A DNA stretch of 64,000 bases from Marinimicrobium alkaliphilum (lineage in GTDB: Bacteria; Pseudomonadota; Gammaproteobacteria; Pseudomonadales; Cellvibrionaceae). A program made the translations under genes and the position numbers. The notes beneath the pieces were generated by a model. The model saw only the letters and a program-made list of their open reading frames with translations, searched no databases and was not told the DNA's origin. The stretch is from contig NZ_QGMQ01000003.1 in NCBI RefSeq assembly GCF_003259155.1, forward strand, positions 1 to 64,000, written 5' to 3'. This document shows positions 53,995 through 63,366 of the stretch, piece by piece (the stretch's first letter is position 1; the number at the start of each line of letters is the position of its first letter).

Positions 53995-55224
53995 TCAGCG
54001 ACCGGTGGCGCGACGGGCAAACACGCGCTTGAGTGCCGGCAGCCGGTCGACGCCATCAAGACCGACATTGCGCAACCCGATGAGTCGGTGATCACGGCTC
54101 CCGAACAGGCGTTTGAAAGCTTCCATGGTCGCGGCCATCGACAGGTTTTCGCCCAGGCGCTGGCGCTGATAGCGGCGGACGACGGAGCCATCGCTGAGCG
54201 GGATGCCCCGGCTACAGGCACGCTCGATTTCGGCGGTCATCACACCGACATCATCCAGCCCCAGGTTCACCCCCTGACCCGCCAAGGGGTGAATGGTGTG
54301 GGCGGCATCACCGACCAGCGCAACCCCGGCGCGACCATAGCCGAGCGCATGACGCTGGCGCAGGGGAATCGCGAAGCGCTCAGCGCACGTCTCTACGGAA
54401 CCCAGCCGGTATTCGAAGGCGCGCCCAAGACGCTCGCAGAACGCCGGGTCGTCCAGAGCCATCAGCTCGTCGGCCAGAGACTCGTCCGCCGACCACACAA
54501 TTGAGCAATAGCGGCTCTGAGCCTCGCCGTTGGCGGGATCGAACAGCGGCAGAAACGCCACCGGCCCGGTGCCCATAAACCGCTGCCAGGCGGTAAACTG
54601 GTGGCTGTCGCGCGTGCGCACAGTGGTGACAATACCCTGCTGGCCATAGTCCCATTCGCGTGTGGCCAAACCCGCCAGATCCCGGACTCGGGACTGGGCG
54701 CCGTCGGCACCGATCACCAGGGGCGCACTCAACTGCTCACCATTACTGAGGCTTACCCGGGTCAAGCCCTCCCTCCCGCGAGGCAGAACGAGCCGGTCGA
54801 GCACCGCAGCCTGGTGCAGCGTGACACCGGACTGGGCCCGCAGAGCCGTGCGCAACGCTCGCACCAGTAAACTGTTTTCGACAATGTGACCCAGATGCTC
54901 GGCGTGGATATCCTGAGCGCCAAAATGAATGTGACCCGTGGCCTCACCGTCCCAAACGCGCATATCGGTGTAGGCACAGGCCCGCTCGGCGAGCACGCTC
55001 GACCAGACACCCAGATCAGCCAGCAGCCCCTCGGAGCGGTGCGTCAAAGCCACCACCCGGGGATCAAAGTGCTCGCCCTGATAAGCGGCTGGCTGGCCGC
55101 TACTGGCCTCCAACACGGCGATGCTGAGCGCTGGTCGGGCTCGGGCTACGGCCAAGGCCAGGCTCGCACCCACCAGGCCGGCACCGACCACGATCAGATC
55201 ATAGGGCGTGCTCCGGGCCGTCAT
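53995..55224 (-). CDS. ubiI: FAD-dependent ubiquinone hydroxylase, UbiI/VisC family
   Basis: A 409-residue flavin monooxygenase of ubiquinone synthesis. The FAD-binding GxGxxG motif is YDLIVVGAGLVGASLALAVAR; the middle DG motif is LVIGADGAQSRVRDLAG; the GD motif is GVALVGDAAHTIHPLAGQGVNLGLDDV. By position next to ubiH it corresponds to E. coli UbiI (C5 hydroxylation), though UbiF-like C6 activity cannot be excluded. Its ATG overlaps the ubiH stop (ATGA), so the real start is at 55224, not upstream. Confidence 0.92.
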   Translation of the reverse strand: MTARSTPYDLIVVGAGLVGASLALAVARARPALSIAVLEASSGQPAAYQGEHFDPRVVALTHRSEGLLADLGVWSSVLAERACAYTDMRVWDGEATGHIHFGAQDIHAEHLGHIVENSLLVRALRTALRAQSGVTLHQAAVLDRLVLPRGREGLTRVSLSNGEQLSAPLVIGADGAQSRVRDLAGLATREWDYGQQGIVTTVRTRDSHQFTAWQRFMGTGPVAFLPLFDPANGEAQSRYCSIVWSADESLADELMALDDPAFCERLGRAFEYRLGSVETCAERFAIPLRQRHALGYGRAGVALVGDAAHTIHPLAGQGVNLGLDDVGVMTAEIERACSRGIPLSDGSVVRRYQRQRLGENLSMAATMEAFKRLFGSRDHRLIGLRNVGLDGVDRLPALKRVFARRATGR

Positions 55225-56495
55225 TGTCGAACCCCTTGTTCGCTGGGCGAATGCCAGCGTGAACGCCGGCCGCCGCGCCCCATGGCCCGGGCGGCAAAGC
55301 TGCGGTGGGCCACCGGGACCCAATCCAGCCCCAGCAGGCCCAAATGCCGCAGGGCGGCGTGAGGCAAGCTCTCGGTGGAAAACAGACGCACCAGCTGGTC
55401 ACTAAAGGCCGTCGTCAGGGCCTGATCCTGCGCCTGGCGCCGGGTGTAGTCTTGCAAGCGTCGCAGCTGGCCGAGCGGTTCGCCCGCGCGCACGCCTTCG
55501 CACAAGACTTCGGTCAGGCAGGCGCAATCGCGCAATGCCAGATTGAAACCCTGCCCCGCCACCGGATGCAGCAAGTGCGCGGCGTTGCCCGCAATGACCA
55601 GATGTGAACGGACTTGCTCCCGTGCCTGCACCAGGTGCAGCGGATAAGCGTGGCGTTCGCCAAGTTTCTCAAAACGTCCCAGACGCCAACCAAAAGCATT
55701 TTGAAGACGTGAGAGACAGTCGGCTTCGGACTCAGCCAGGAGCGCGTCGACACAGCGTCCCGGCTGGGTCCAGACCAACGCAGCACGGCGACCGCTGGGC
55801 GAATCCCCCAAGGGTAGCAACGCCAGAGGGCCTTCCGGGGTAAAGCGCTCATAGGCAATGCCGCCGTGGGGCCGGCTCAGGCCAATATTGGCAATCATGG
55901 CGGTTTGCGCATAGTCCCGCACGTCGGCCTCTATCCCGAGCGCAGCGCGCAGGGGGGAGTCGGCGCCATCGACCACGATCGCGAGCTGGCAGTCGAGGGA
56001 CTCGTCGCCTTCGCGGCTCTCCAACTGCAATCGGTAACCCCCGCGCCGGGGGGTGAGGGCCCGCACCGCGACCGGTGCGCGCATGTCCACCTGCGGCTGC
56101 GCCTGCAAATGCGCCATCAGCACTTGGCCCAGCCAAGCGTTTTCAACGACATACCCGAGCGCTGGCAGCCCCTGTTCAGCCGCATCAACCTGACTGCCGC
56201 CCAGGTGACCCCGGTCGGATATATGCACCCGGGTGATGGGGGTTGCGTGCTGTACGAGGTGCGACCAGAGCCCTAAGTCGTCAAGCAGGGTAGTGCTGCC
56301 GTACGCCAGCGCGCTGGCGCGGGCGTCAAAACTGGGCTGATAGCCCTTGGCGCCAGAAGCCTCAGGCAGCGGGTGTGCTTCCAGCAACGTAATCTTCCAC
56401 TGGGGATTGGCGCTCGCCAGCATCGCCGCCAGACTGGCGCCGACCATGCCGCCACCGACAATAGCGATATCACAGGTAGCTGGGGGTGTGCTCAC
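55221..56495 (-). CDS. ubiH: 2-octaprenyl-6-methoxyphenol hydroxylase UbiH
   Basis: A 424-residue FAD monooxygenase for the C1 hydroxylation step in ubiquinone synthesis. CDIAIVGGGMVGASLAAML binds FAD; LGYVVENAWLGQVL, IVVDGADSPLRAALGIEA, HGGIAYERFTPEGPLALLPLG and LVIAGNAAHLLHPVAGQGFNLALRDC follow the UbiH pattern. The usual GDAAH reads GNAAH here, as in several UbiH proteins. It overlaps the pepP 3' end by 26 bases and ubiI by 4, a tightly coupled pepP-ubiH-ubiI operon. Confidence 0.95.
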   Translation of the reverse strand: MSTPPATCDIAIVGGGMVGASLAAMLASANPQWKITLLEAHPLPEASGAKGYQPSFDARASALAYGSTTLLDDLGLWSHLVQHATPITRVHISDRGHLGGSQVDAAEQGLPALGYVVENAWLGQVLMAHLQAQPQVDMRAPVAVRALTPRRGGYRLQLESREGDESLDCQLAIVVDGADSPLRAALGIEADVRDYAQTAMIANIGLSRPHGGIAYERFTPEGPLALLPLGDSPSGRRAALVWTQPGRCVDALLAESEADCLSRLQNAFGWRLGRFEKLGERHAYPLHLVQAREQVRSHLVIAGNAAHLLHPVAGQGFNLALRDCACLTEVLCEGVRAGEPLGQLRRLQDYTRRQAQDQALTTAFSDQLVRLFSTESLPHAALRHLGLLGLDWVPVAHRSFAARAMGRGGRRSRWHSPSEQGVRQ

Positions 56496-57810
56496 GGTTC
56501 TCGGCCATCAGGGCTTCAATTTCGTCAATGTGTTTGGGCACGTCATCGGTGAGCGACGTGAACCCCGTTGATGTTATAACGACGTCATCCTCGATACGGA
56601 TGCCAATACCGCGCCATTTTTTGGCGACCTGCTCATTGTCCGGTGCCACATAGATCCCCGGCTCCACCGTCATGACCATGCCCGGCTCCAGCACCCGCCA
56701 CTGGCCGCCGATTTTGTAATCACCCACATCGTGCACATCCATGCCCAGCCAGTGGCCGATACGGTGCATATAAAACGGTCGGTAGGCCTCGGCTTCGATC
56801 AGCGCGTCAACTTCGCCCTCAAGCAGGCCGAGCGCGACCAGTCCCTCAGTGATGGCGCGCACGGATGCTTCGTGGGGCGCGTTCCAGTGGTTGCCCGGTT
56901 TGAGGGTATCAAACGCCGCCTGCTGGGCCCCGTACACCACCTCATAAAGGGCGCGCTGCTCGGGACTGAAGCGACCGCTCACGGGAAAGGTTCGGGTGAT
57001 GTCAGCAGCGTAGCCATTGAGCTCGCAGCCCGCATCGATCAAGACCAGGTCACCGTCTTTGAGCGGCGCACTGTTTTCGATGTAGTGCAGAATGCAGGCG
57101 TTTTTACCACCACCCACAATCGAGCTGTAGGCCGGGTGGCGAGCGCCGTGCATGGCAAATTCATGCTGGATTTCGGCTTCGAGCTGATACTCCATCACCC
57201 CCGGGCGACAGTAGCGCATTGCGCGAATATGGGCTTGTGCCGAAATCTCACCCGCCGTGCGCATGACCTTGATTTCCGCCGCACTCTTGAACAGGCGCAT
57301 ATCGTGCAGCAAATGGCTCAGATCCAGAAACTCACCCGGCGGCGTTGCGCCGGAACGCACCTTGGCCCGGATGGTATTGACCCAATCCATCACCTGGGCA
57401 TCAAAATCGCGATCCTTACCCATGCCGTAATAGACCCGCTCACGCCCTTCAAGCAGACCCGGCAGAATCTCATCGATATCGTCAATCGGAAAGGCATCGT
57501 CGGCGCCGTAAAGCGCGCACGCCCCCTCCGGACCGGCGCGGTGTCCGTCCCAGATCTCCCGCTCGGGGTTGCGCTCACGACAAAAGAGCACAACCTCGCC
57601 GTGCTCGCGCCCGGGCACCAGCGCCAAAACTGCTTCTGGCTCCGGAAAGCCGCTCAGGTACATAAAATCACTGTCCTGGCGGTAGGGGTAGTCAGTATCG
57701 CGACTGCGGGTACGCTCTGGGGCTGCGGGCACAATGGCAATACTGTTGGGCTCCATCAATCCCATCAGCGCCTTGCGCCGACGGGCATACTCCTGCTTGG
57801 CAATGCGCAT
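56470..57810 (-). CDS. pepP: Xaa-Pro aminopeptidase
   Basis: A 446-residue dimetal (Mn) aminopeptidase that removes N-terminal residues before proline. The pita-bread fold ligands are Asp in LVLIDAGCELNGYAADITRTFP, His in HRIGHWLGMDVHDVG, Glu in GMVMTVEPGIYV and Glu in GIGIRIEDDVVIT. The N-terminal domain contains FMYLSGFPEPEAVLALVPG. The start is the ATG at 57808-57810, giving MRIAKQEYARRRKALM as in relatives; the frame opens 16 codons earlier inside the preceding gene. Conserved order ygfB-pepP-ubiH-ubiI. Confidence 0.97.
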   Translation of the reverse strand: MRIAKQEYARRRKALMGLMEPNSIAIVPAAPERTRSRDTDYPYRQDSDFMYLSGFPEPEAVLALVPGREHGEVVLFCRERNPEREIWDGHRAGPEGACALYGADDAFPIDDIDEILPGLLEGRERVYYGMGKDRDFDAQVMDWVNTIRAKVRSGATPPGEFLDLSHLLHDMRLFKSAAEIKVMRTAGEISAQAHIRAMRYCRPGVMEYQLEAEIQHEFAMHGARHPAYSSIVGGGKNACILHYIENSAPLKDGDLVLIDAGCELNGYAADITRTFPVSGRFSPEQRALYEVVYGAQQAAFDTLKPGNHWNAPHEASVRAITEGLVALGLLEGEVDALIEAEAYRPFYMHRIGHWLGMDVHDVGDYKIGGQWRVLEPGMVMTVEPGIYVAPDNEQVAKKWRGIGIRIEDDVVITSTGFTSLTDDVPKHIDEIEALMAENREHTPSYL

Positions 57811-57829
57811 AGCGGGTAAACCTCTTACC

Positions 57830-58414
57830 TTAGTGCAGTGTGGGGGGCTGTTCGTCACCGTCGGCGGATGCAGACTCCCCGGCCGGAGCGCACTCCATAT
57901 ACATACTCATGGCCGCCACCCGAACGTACTCCACAACTTCCATATAGTCCGCCTCTGAGCCGTCCTCGCCGGCGTCGAGCTGAACGATTGCGGCGTAGTC
58001 CTGCAGCGCATCGGTGATTTCTTCACCCAGGCTTGCTTCGGAGAATTCACCGGCGCTGCCGAAGCCGGTCAAAAAACCATGACACCACTGACTCAAACCG
58101 TGCAGACGCGCACCGATGGTATCGCTGTCGCTGGGCAACACCAACGCGAGCTCAAAATTTCCCGCCTGTAATTGGGTGTGGGTATCCTGATAAAGCTGAG
58201 TGAGCGCAGCGCGCACCTGCTCGTCGGGGGCCTGGGTAAAGTCCAACAGCTCGACGGCTTCCAGCAGCCACTCGACGTCGCTCGGGCGAGCGCCACCGGA
58301 TAACTTGCCGCACAGATGCCCGTGCAATTCAGCGGGGCTGATCAGGCTCCCCAAAGGCGATAACAATTCATCCAGGGCGCGATAGCTCTGGGGCTCGATG
58401 ACCTGTTCGGACAT
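57830..58414 (-). CDS. ygfB: UPF0149 (YgfB/YecA) family protein
   Basis: A 194-residue acidic cytosolic protein of the UPF0149 family. LLSPLGSLISPAELHGHLCGKLSGG and LSQWCHGFLTGFGSAG are diagnostic. It lacks the C-terminal metal-binding SEC-C-like tail of YecA. In Pseudomonas, YgfB has been reported as a regulator that affects beta-lactam resistance through amidase expression; whether that holds here is unknown. GAGG precedes the ATG at 58412-58414. It heads the pepP operon and faces the TIGR02449-zapA genes across a short promoter region. Confidence 0.93.
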   Translation of the reverse strand: MSEQVIEPQSYRALDELLSPLGSLISPAELHGHLCGKLSGGARPSDVEWLLEAVELLDFTQAPDEQVRAALTQLYQDTHTQLQAGNFELALVLPSDSDTIGARLHGLSQWCHGFLTGFGSAGEFSEASLGEEITDALQDYAAIVQLDAGEDGSEADYMEVVEYVRVAAMSMYMECAPAGESASADGDEQPPTLH

Positions 58415-58565
58415 TACGACCTCGTGCAATACTGATAAAGAAAAGAATTAGCGCATGCTACCATGATTCCCGTCACAAGACTGCCGCCCGGCGCGGGCGC
58501 GGGCATTGACCGACATACGGGCGCACAATATAGTAGCCTCTCAACGATCCGCTGGCAGCGACCCT

Positions 58566-58778
58566 ATGACCGAATCCGACGACCTGCTCAATAATCTGGA
58601 ACAGAAGCTCGATCAATTGCTCGAACGCTGTGAAACGCTGCAGCGCGATAACACCGACCTGCGCGCGCGGGAATCGGAGTGGCAGCGTGAGCGCGTGCGA
58701 TTGGTCGAGAAGAACGAGCTGGCCCGCGGCCGGGTCGAGGCCATGATTGTGCGCCTTAAAGCCCTGGAAACCGAATAA
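58566..58778 (+). CDS. TIGR02449-like short coiled-coil protein
   Basis: A 70-residue, almost wholly coiled-coil protein (DDLLNNLEQKLDQLLERCETLQRDNTDLRARESEWQRERVRLVEKNELARGRVEAMIVRLKALE). This size, sequence pattern and place just before zapA fit TIGR02449, a ZapB-like family. It may therefore work at the division ring with ZapA. I use the ATG at 58566; the frame opens 20 codons earlier. Confidence 0.85.
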   Translation: MTESDDLLNNLEQKLDQLLERCETLQRDNTDLRARESEWQRERVRLVEKNELARGRVEAMIVRLKALETE

Positions 58779-58802
58779 CCCCCCTTGCCGTAGGAGCTAC
58801 CC

Positions 58803-59105
58803 GTGGGCAACGAAACCGTCAGCGTACGCATACTGGACAAAGATTATCAGGTCGCCTGTCCACCGGAAGAGCGTCAGGCGCTGCTCGAGTCTGCGCGGCT
58901 GCTTGACGAACGCATGCGCGAAATCAAACGCAGCGGCTCAGTCATTGGGCTGGAACGTATCGCCGTGATGGTGGCCCTGAACCTCAGCCACGAACTGATG
59001 CAGGCCGAGCAACGCAGCACCGAAGGTATGCGCGAACGCCTCAGCCAGCTCAACTATAAGCTTGACACGGCACTCACCGGTGGCCCCAAGGCCGATAAAG
59101 ACTGA
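58803..59105 (+). CDS. zapA: cell division protein ZapA
   Basis: A 100-residue protein that crosslinks FtsZ filaments. The N-terminal globular part reads VSVRILDKDYQVACPPEERQALLESARLLDERMREIKRSG and is followed by a coiled-coil stalk (LERIAVMVALNLSHELMQAEQR). The start is GTG with AGGAG upstream. It precedes the 6S RNA gene, as in E. coli and Pseudomonas. Confidence 0.95.
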   Translation: MGNETVSVRILDKDYQVACPPEERQALLESARLLDERMREIKRSGSVIGLERIAVMVALNLSHELMQAEQRSTEGMRERLSQLNYKLDTALTGGPKADKD

Positions 59106-59166
59106 CTATCACGCATCTGAAAAAATCCGATTTGCGTCGCCCCCGGTGACCTGCGTTATACTGGTT

Positions 59167-59345
59167 CTACCCTGGGATGTTCGCCAGTCGACACAGTCCT
59201 TGAGCCGATAAATGTAGCACGGGCAAGGCCTTGATATTTCGGTGAGCATTACCGCAAGACGGGAAGCCTAAAGAGATACTGGCCTCGCCACCTTGAGCCT
59301 TTGGGTTCAAGGCCAGATTGACAGCGGCATCTCGGGGCATTTTAC
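59167..59345 (+). ncRNA. ssrS: 6S RNA
   Basis: Between zapA and ygfA, the conserved place of ssrS. The closing stem pairs CCCTGGGATG (59170-59179) with CATCTCGGGG (about 59328-59337). Inside are hallmarks shared with E. coli 6S RNA: GATGTTCGC near the 5' end, CCTTGAGCCGATA, GGTGAGCAT, GAAGCCT, ACCTTGAGCC-TTTGGGTTCAAGG and GCGGCATCTCGG. A -10 (TATACT, 59157-59162) lies just ahead. 6S RNA mimics an open promoter and binds sigma-70 RNA polymerase in stationary phase. Ends are estimated to within a few bases. Confidence 0.93.
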
Positions 59346-59357
59346 GGAGTCTGTAGC

Positions 59358-59960
59358 ATGAGCGATTTCTCGGATCAGGCCGCCAAGCGGCAACTGCGCC
59401 GACAGCTCCGGGCCCGCCGCAACACCCTCTCTACACAGCAACAGCGCCGCGCTGCCGACCGCCTGGCACGACACCTCGGTCGCCATCCCTGGCTGATGCG
59501 CAGCACCCATATCGCACTGTATCTCGCCAACGACGGCGAACTCGACCCTCAACCACTGCTGGAACGGCTCTGGCTGATGGGCAAGCACGTCTATTTACCC
59601 GTGTTACAACCCCTGACGGCGCGCCAACTCTGGTTCGTCCGCTATACCCCCACGACGCCGCTGCGCCGCAATCGCTTCGGCATTGCCGAGCCGGATCCGA
59701 AGCGCAGCCCGCGCTTGGCGGCCGAGCACCTGCAATTGGTTCTGCTACCCCTGGTGGGTTTCGACCGGTGCGGCGGACGTTTGGGTATGGGCGGGGGGTT
59801 TTACGATACGACTTTCGCCTTCAAACGGCGTCAGCCTGGTCGGGGGCCGGTGTTGCTGGGACTGGCACACAGCTGCCAGGAAGCCCCAGCTCTGCCGATG
59901 GCAGGCTGGGACATTCCCTTGGCCGCGATAGCGACCGAAAACGAGCTGATCGTGTGCTAG
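59358..59960 (+). CDS. ygfA: 5-formyltetrahydrofolate cyclo-ligase
   Basis: A 200-residue ATP-dependent enzyme that converts 5-formyl-THF to 5,10-methenyl-THF. KRQLRRQLRARRNTLS is the N-terminal ATP-site helix; FGIAEPDPK and LVLLPLVGFDRCGGRLGMGGGFYDTTFA are the conserved substrate and nucleotide loops. It follows 6S RNA by a few bases and is probably cotranscribed with it, as in E. coli, where read-through links 6S RNA and ygfA. Confidence 0.96.
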   Translation: MSDFSDQAAKRQLRRQLRARRNTLSTQQQRRAADRLARHLGRHPWLMRSTHIALYLANDGELDPQPLLERLWLMGKHVYLPVLQPLTARQLWFVRYTPTTPLRRNRFGIAEPDPKRSPRLAAEHLQLVLLPLVGFDRCGGRLGMGGGFYDTTFAFKRRQPGRGPVLLGLAHSCQEAPALPMAGWDIPLAAIATENELIVC

Positions 59961-60088
59961 TCCTGGGTTTGCGCCAGCACAGCCGTATCCGCGCGCTGAC
60001 CGGAAAAGAAGTCAGACGAGGCGATGGCACTGGCAAAGACGCCGAGGCAAAACACCAGCACGACGACGGTGATAATATCGGTTTTCAT
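59957..60088 (-). CDS. 43-residue single-helix membrane protein
   Basis: An ORF of 43 codons, MKTDIITVVVLVFCLGVFAS followed by a short polar tail ending in QTQD. One hydrophobic helix spans residues 5-22 and could be an anchor or signal peptide. An AAGGG site lies 7 bases before the ATG. It converges on ygfA with a 4-base overlap. A GC hairpin (TTGGGGCGG/CCGCCCCAA, 60107-60135) is just upstream. Coding status rests on the start context and the sensible protein; no homologue is named. Confidence 0.5.
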   Translation of the reverse strand: MKTDIITVVVLVFCLGVFASAIASSDFFSGQRADTAVLAQTQD

Positions 60089-60270
60089 GGTAAGCCCTTG
60101 TAGGTTTTGGGGCGGTTGTTATGCACCCGCCCCAACACTTATTATTGTTGGCAAAAACCACCAGCAAGCCGCTGGCGTGGGACGACAATGGTTATAATAA
60201 ATACCATGTGTTATGAGTCAATCACTTTATGGCAGACTTTTCAACCTATTTGTCAAGTTTGTGACGACTA

Positions 60271-61785
60271 TCACGTCAAAAACCGGTGATAGGCGGGATT
60301 ATCGCGCTCATCCCAGTAAGGGTATCCCAATTGTTCCAGAAATTTGCGGACTTTGGCGTCATCCCCTTCAGGCACCTGCATGCCCACAAAAACCCGCCCG
60401 TAAGCCGCTCCGTGGTTGCGGTAATGGAACATGGAAATATTCCAGCGCCCTGCCAATTGGGTGAGAAACGTGTACAGCGCGCCCGGACGCTCAGGGAACT
60501 CAAACCGATACACCAGCTCCCGGCCAACCTTGGACGCCCGTCCGCCCACCATGTAGCGCACGTGCAGCTTGGCAAGCTCGTTGTCAGTCATATCCACGAC
60601 TTCGTAGCCCTGCTCCCCGAGCTCCGCGAGCAACGCCGCCTTGCCCTCGGCATTGCCGCCGAGCTGAACGCCCACAAAAATCTGCGCCGCCTGCTGATCG
60701 GCGAAGCGGTAGTTGAATTCCGTGATGTTGTGCCGTCCCAGCGCCTTGCAGAAGTCCTTGTAGGCGCCCGGACGCTCGGGAATGGTTACCGCCAGGATGG
60801 CCTCGCGCTTCTCGCCGATTTCGGTGCGCTCGGAGATGTAGCGTAACCGGTCAAAATTGATGTTGGCACCGCAGTCGATGGCGACAAAGGTTTTCCCTTC
60901 GCAGCCGCTGGCGGCCACATACTTTTTCAGGCCAGCAACACTGACCGCACCGGCGGGCTCAGCAATGGAGCGGGTGTCCTCAAAAATATCCTTGATCCCG
61001 GCGGAAATCTCATCAGCACTGACCGTGATCACGTCATCGACGGTTTTTTTCAGGACCCGAAAGGTCTCCTTGCCGATCTGCGCCACGGCAATGCCATCGG
61101 CAAACAGCCCCACCTGGGGCAGGGTCACCCGGCGATTTTTATCCATGGCCGCTTTCAGGCAAGCGGACTCCTCAAACTCCACCGCGATAATCTTCACGTC
61201 CGGGCGCACATACTTGACGTAGGCCGCAATCCCGGCACAGAGACCGCCGCCGCCCACGGCCACGAAGATGGCGTCGATATGGCCCGGGTGCTGGCGCAGA
61301 ATTTCCATGGCGATGGTGCCTTGACCGGCGATCACATCGGGGTCGTCGTAGGGGTGAATATAGGTCAGGCCGCGCTCTTCAACCAGCTTGCTCGCGTGCT
61401 TCGAAGCCTCGTCGAAGCTGTCGCCGTGCAGGATGACCTTCGCCCCCCGGGCGCGCACCGCATCGACCTTGATCGGTGGCGTGGTACGCGGCATCACGAT
61501 GGTGGCTTTCACCCCCAGGTGCTTTGCCCCCATGGCCAACCCCTGGGCGTGATTGCCCGCCGAGGCCGCAATCACGCCGCGCGCGCGCTCTTCCTCGGAG
61601 AGTTGCAACAATTTGTTGTAGGCGCCGCGGATCTTGAAGGAAAACACCGGCTGCAGATCTTCGCGCTTGAGCAACACATTGTTGCCGGTACGCTGGGACA
61701 AAAGGCGGGCGTGATCCAGCGGCGTTTCGATCGCCAGATCGTAAATACGGGCGTTGAGGATGCGCTTGATGTAGGAGTCGGGCAT
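60271..61785 (-). CDS. ilvA: threonine ammonia-lyase, biosynthetic
   Basis: A 504-residue PLP enzyme that deaminates threonine to 2-oxobutanoate, the first step of isoleucine synthesis. The PLP lysine is in PVFSFKIRGAYNKLLQL; SAGNHAQGLAMGAKHLG and the Gly-rich phosphate loop VAVGGGGLCAGIA are typical. Two C-terminal ACT-like regulatory domains (RPGAYKDFCKALG and RPGALYTFLTQLAG) provide isoleucine/valine control. It diverges from rpiA across about 150 bp, the ilvA/rpiA layout also seen in Pseudomonas. Confidence 0.98.
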   Translation of the reverse strand: MPDSYIKRILNARIYDLAIETPLDHARLLSQRTGNNVLLKREDLQPVFSFKIRGAYNKLLQLSEEERARGVIAASAGNHAQGLAMGAKHLGVKATIVMPRTTPPIKVDAVRARGAKVILHGDSFDEASKHASKLVEERGLTYIHPYDDPDVIAGQGTIAMEILRQHPGHIDAIFVAVGGGGLCAGIAAYVKYVRPDVKIIAVEFEESACLKAAMDKNRRVTLPQVGLFADGIAVAQIGKETFRVLKKTVDDVITVSADEISAGIKDIFEDTRSIAEPAGAVSVAGLKKYVAASGCEGKTFVAIDCGANINFDRLRYISERTEIGEKREAILAVTIPERPGAYKDFCKALGRHNITEFNYRFADQQAAQIFVGVQLGGNAEGKAALLAELGEQGYEVVDMTDNELAKLHVRYMVGGRASKVGRELVYRFEFPERPGALYTFLTQLAGRWNISMFHYRNHGAAYGRVFVGMQVPEGDDAKVRKFLEQLGYPYWDERDNPAYHRFLT

Positions 61786-61935
61786 AGTGTCAGTACTTTC
61801 CGGGCTGTCGCTGTCGGGTTTACGCCGGGTGGCAGATGCAGCACATGGTAAACAATTTCCCGCTTGACAGCATCAGAAGCGGGCAACTTTCCGTATAATG
61901 GCCGCTTTTTCACTGACCGGCTGCGCGAGGCTAGC

Positions 61936-62616
61936 ATGACTCAAGACCAACTGAAACAAGCGGTTGCCGAAGCCGCTGTCGAGTACATCCGTCCCAAACT
62001 CTACCGCGACAGTATTGTCGGCGTGGGCACCGGCTCCACCGCCGCACTTTTTATTGATGAGCTGGGCAAGATCAAAGACGAGTTCAAGGGTGCAGTCGCC
62101 AGTTCCGACGCCTCCGCCCGGCAACTCGAAGACCTGGGCATTGAGGTCTACGACCTCAACTCCGTCAACGAACTGATCGTGTATGTGGACGGCGCCGATG
62201 AAAGCAACCCGCAACTGGAACTGATCAAAGGCGGTGGTGCGGCACTGACGCGCGAGAAAATCGTGACTGCCGTGGCCAAGGAGTTCATCTGTATCGCCGA
62301 TGAAAGCAAGTGGGTCCGGGTGCTGGGGGACTTTCCCCTGCCGGTGGAAGTGATTCCCATGGCGCGCTCCTATGTCGCCCGGCAGCTGGTCAAGATGGGC
62401 GGGCGCCCCATCTATCGCGAGGGGGTGGTCACCGACAACGGCAATGTCATTCTGGACGTGTACGACTTTGACATCCCCGAGCCCCGCAAAACGGAGACCG
62501 CCATCAACCAGATCCCGGGAGTGGTGACCAACGGCCTGTTTGCCTTGCGCCCGGCGGACGTGCTGCTGCTCGGCAGCGCCGACGGGGTCAAGGAAATCCA
62601 CCCCGGGATGACCTAG
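61936..62616 (+). CDS. rpiA: ribose-5-phosphate isomerase A
   Basis: A 226-residue enzyme that interconverts ribose-5-phosphate and ribulose-5-phosphate. [46 protein letters not shown] and [15 protein letters not shown] (with the catalytic Glu/Lys) are conserved. I chose the ATG at 61936, with GAGG upstream, giving [18 protein letters not shown]; the frame opens 24 codons earlier. trmO follows 12 bases later. Confidence 0.97.
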   Translation: MTQDQLKQAVAEAAVEYIRPKLYRDSIVGVGTGSTAALFIDELGKIKDEFKGAVASSDASARQLEDLGIEVYDLNSVNELIVYVDGADESNPQLELIKGGGAALTREKIVTAVAKEFICIADESKWVRVLGDFPLPVEVIPMARSYVARQLVKMGGRPIYREGVVTDNGNVILDVYDFDIPEPRKTETAINQIPGVVTNGLFALRPADVLLLGSADGVKEIHPGMT

Positions 62617-62628
62617 ACCGACGCACCC

Positions 62629-63366
62629 ATGGCGCACACCTTCGACACCATTGCCATTGCCCACACCGGCTTCAAAGAGAAATTCGGTATTCCCCGGCAG
62701 CCGGGCCTGGCGCCCGCCGCCCGGGGACAATTGGAAATTCTGCCGCCCTACGACCAGCCCGAGGCGTTCGATGGGCTGGAACAGTGCAGTCACCTGTGGT
62801 TGCAGTTCGTGTTCCACCGGGCCAGCTCCGACCAGTGGCGCCCCCGGGTGCGCCCCCCGCGCCTGGGGGGGCAGAAAAGTCTGGGGGTTTTCGCAACCCG
62901 CGCGCCAGTGCGCCCCAACCCCATTGGCTTGTCGGTGGTGCGCTACGAGGGATTGCACAGGCGCGAGGGCAAGCTCTGGCTGGACGTCTCAGGGGTCGAT
63001 CTGCTCGACGGCACACCGATTCTGGATATCAAGCCCTACGTGCCCTATGTCGATGCGCTGACAGCCGCCGAAAACCGGGTGGCGTCCGCGCCGCCGACAC
63101 AGCTCCCGATCCGCTTTACCCCGGCCAGCGTTCAAGCCTGCGCCGACTATCACACCGACACCGGCATCGACTTGCACGCCCTGATTGCTCAGGTACTCGC
63201 GCAAGACCCGCGACCGCGCTATCAAGCACCGGACCCCGAGCGACGCTACGGGATGCGCCTCTATGATCGAGATGTGCACTGGCACTACCGACAGGCAGCA
63301 TCAGAACAAGACACGACGTGGGAAATAGAGGTTGTGGACTTGGTGGTGCCGAAAGACAGCCGCTAG
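62629..63366 (+). CDS. trmO: tRNA (t6A37) N6-methyltransferase TrmO
   Basis: A 245-residue SAM-dependent enzyme that methylates t6A37 to m6t6A in tRNA-Thr. It has the YaeB/TsaA fold opening (FDTIAIAHTGFKEKFGIPRQPGLAP), then SHLWLQFVFHRA, LGVFATRAPVRPNPIGLSVV and VSGVDLLDGTPILDIKPYVPYVD, all conserved. The C-terminal part (ALIAQVLAQDPRPRYQ...RRYGMRLYDRDVHWHY) matches the extension of E. coli TrmO. It follows rpiA closely. The last four bases overlap a converging gene. Confidence 0.95.
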   Translation: MAHTFDTIAIAHTGFKEKFGIPRQPGLAPAARGQLEILPPYDQPEAFDGLEQCSHLWLQFVFHRASSDQWRPRVRPPRLGGQKSLGVFATRAPVRPNPIGLSVVRYEGLHRREGKLWLDVSGVDLLDGTPILDIKPYVPYVDALTAAENRVASAPPTQLPIRFTPASVQACADYHTDTGIDLHALIAQVLAQDPRPRYQAPDPERRYGMRLYDRDVHWHYRQAASEQDTTWEIEVVDLVVPKDSR

